Program-made: the position numbers and the translations under genes
Part shown: in pieces, positions 4,746-5,427 of the stretch
Layout of the letters: each line of letters begins with the position of its first letter
How positions within the stretch are numbered: the first letter of the stretch is position 1
The notes under the pieces: model-generated
Databases searched by the model: none
What the model saw: the letters and a program-made list of their open reading frames with translations, nothing else
What the model was told of the DNA's origin: nothing
Source: an uncultured Intestinimonas sp.
GTDB lineage: Bacteria; Bacillota_A; Clostridia; Oscillospirales; Oscillospiraceae
Assembly (NCBI GenBank): GCA_958435885.1
Contig: CAUBHZ010000150.1
Span: 1-5,427, forward strand
Direction: 5' to 3'
Length of the DNA: 5,427 nt

Positions 4746-5427
4746 TCAGGCCTTGGGCTTCATAACCACGTTTACCAGCTTGTTTTTGACCACGATGGTC
4801 TTGACCACCTTCATGGTCTCCAGCATCTTGGCCACCTTGTCAAGAGCCAGGGCGGCGTCCACACAGGTCTGGTCGTCGCTGTCCAGAGGCACGGTGACGG
4901 TGCCCTTCAGCTTGCCGCCCACCTGGACGGCCAGGGTGACCTCGGCCTCCACGGTCTTGCTCTCGTCGTAGACGGGCCAGGACTGCTGGCAGGCCATGGC
5001 GCCGGTCTCGGCGGCGTAGCCCATGTTCTCCCACAGCTCCTCCACCATGTGGGGGGCGAAGGGGGAGAGGAGCAGCAGCAGGGCCTTGTAGTCGCCCTTG
5101 GAGCAGCCGTTGGCGTAGAAGTCGTTGACCATAGCCATGAGGGCGGCGATGGCGGTGTTGAACTTCATGGCCTCGATGTCCTGGGAGACCTTCTTGATGG
5201 TCCGGTGGATGCAGCCCTCGTTGGCGGCGCTGTAATCCATGCTGTCGGTGGCCTGCTCGGAGAGGTTCCACACCCGGTCCAGGAAGCGCTTGCAGCCCTT
5301 CACGGCGTTGTCGCTCCAGGCGGCAGCCTTCTCGAAGTCGCCGATGAACATGATATAGAGGCGCATGGTGTCGGCGCCGTAGGCGGCAATGACATCGTTG
5401 GGGTTGACCACGTTGCCGCGGCTCTTG
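4746..5427 (-). CDS. leuS: Leucyl-tRNA synthetase, C-terminal part (cut by window edge)
   Basis: LeuRS is the cytosolic class Ia enzyme that charges tRNA-Leu. The visible 226 complete codons begin inside the KMSKS catalytic loop (KSRGNVVNPNDVI) and run to the stop codon. Next come the stem-contact region (YGADTMRLYIMFIGDFEKAAAW, split here only by domain) and the anticodon-binding helical bundle with LLSPFAPHMVEELWENMG. The small C-terminal domain that contacts the tRNA elbow follows, with VQVGGKLKGTV and IVVKNKLVNVV, ending KPKA. The GTG at 5411 is an internal Val codon, not a start. The true start is beyond 5427. rpsU follows on the same strand after about 150 bp with its own promoter. Confidence 0.97.
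   Translation of the reverse strand, partial: KSRGNVVNPNDVIAAYGADTMRLYIMFIGDFEKAAAWSDNAVKGCKRFLDRVWNLSEQATDSMDYSAANEGCIHRTIKKVSQDIEAMKFNTAIAALMAMVNDFYANGCSKGDYKALLLLLSPFAPHMVEELWENMGYAAETGAMACQQSWPVYDESKTVEAEVTLAVQVGGKLKGTVTVPLDSDDQTCVDAALALDKVAKMLETMKVVKTIVVKNKLVNVVMKPKA

Overview
The window looks like chromosome of a GC-rich, low-complexity-envelope Firmicute, most likely a gut clostridium of the Oscillospiraceae (Flavonifractor / Lawsonibacter / Intestinimonas type). This rests on the YqeG-family phosphatase, the pepP-efp gene pair typical of Firmicutes, strong GGAGG-type ribosome binding sites, sigma-A promoters with AT-rich boxes in otherwise GC-rich DNA, and the protein sequences as I remember those lineages. 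The genus is an inference; no rRNA is present.

Left part (1-3307, all minus strand): a promoter at 3347-3375 (extended, perfect -10) drives a compact run of genes: yqeG (HAD phosphatase), an endonuclease IV-like TIM-barrel protein, a small lipoprotein with two membrane segments, and an M24B Xaa-Pro aminopeptidase. The first three lie 4 and 13 nt apart, and the peptidase follows after a 44-nt gap. efp (elongation factor P, cut by the left edge) comes next and has its own promoter just past the peptidase stop. The peptidase and EF-P are a logical pair: both deal with proline, one at peptide breakdown and one at ribosome stalling on polyproline.

Middle (3391-4164, plus strand): one divergently transcribed gene of unknown function whose fold pattern resembles a glycoside hydrolase family 18 barrel with a degraded catalytic motif.

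Right part (4165-5427, minus strand): the 3' end of leuS (cut by the right edge), then rpsU (ribosomal protein S21) behind a promoter with perfect -35 and -10 hexamers. Between rpsU and the plus-strand gene, which converge, lies a dense repeat region with two perfect 32-bp direct copies of a terminator-like hairpin, 198 bp apart, and three more hairpins between them.

Most notable points: (1) the endonuclease IV-like gene has no ATG, GTG or TTG at its true N-terminus and seems to start at ATC, coupled to the yqeG stop; (2) its family signature residues differ from classical endonuclease IV; (3) the hairpin-rich repeat downstream of rpsU; (4) the unrecognised GH18-like gene. I see no CRISPR array, defence system, transposase, tRNA or rRNA. 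Most of the window is ordinary housekeeping.
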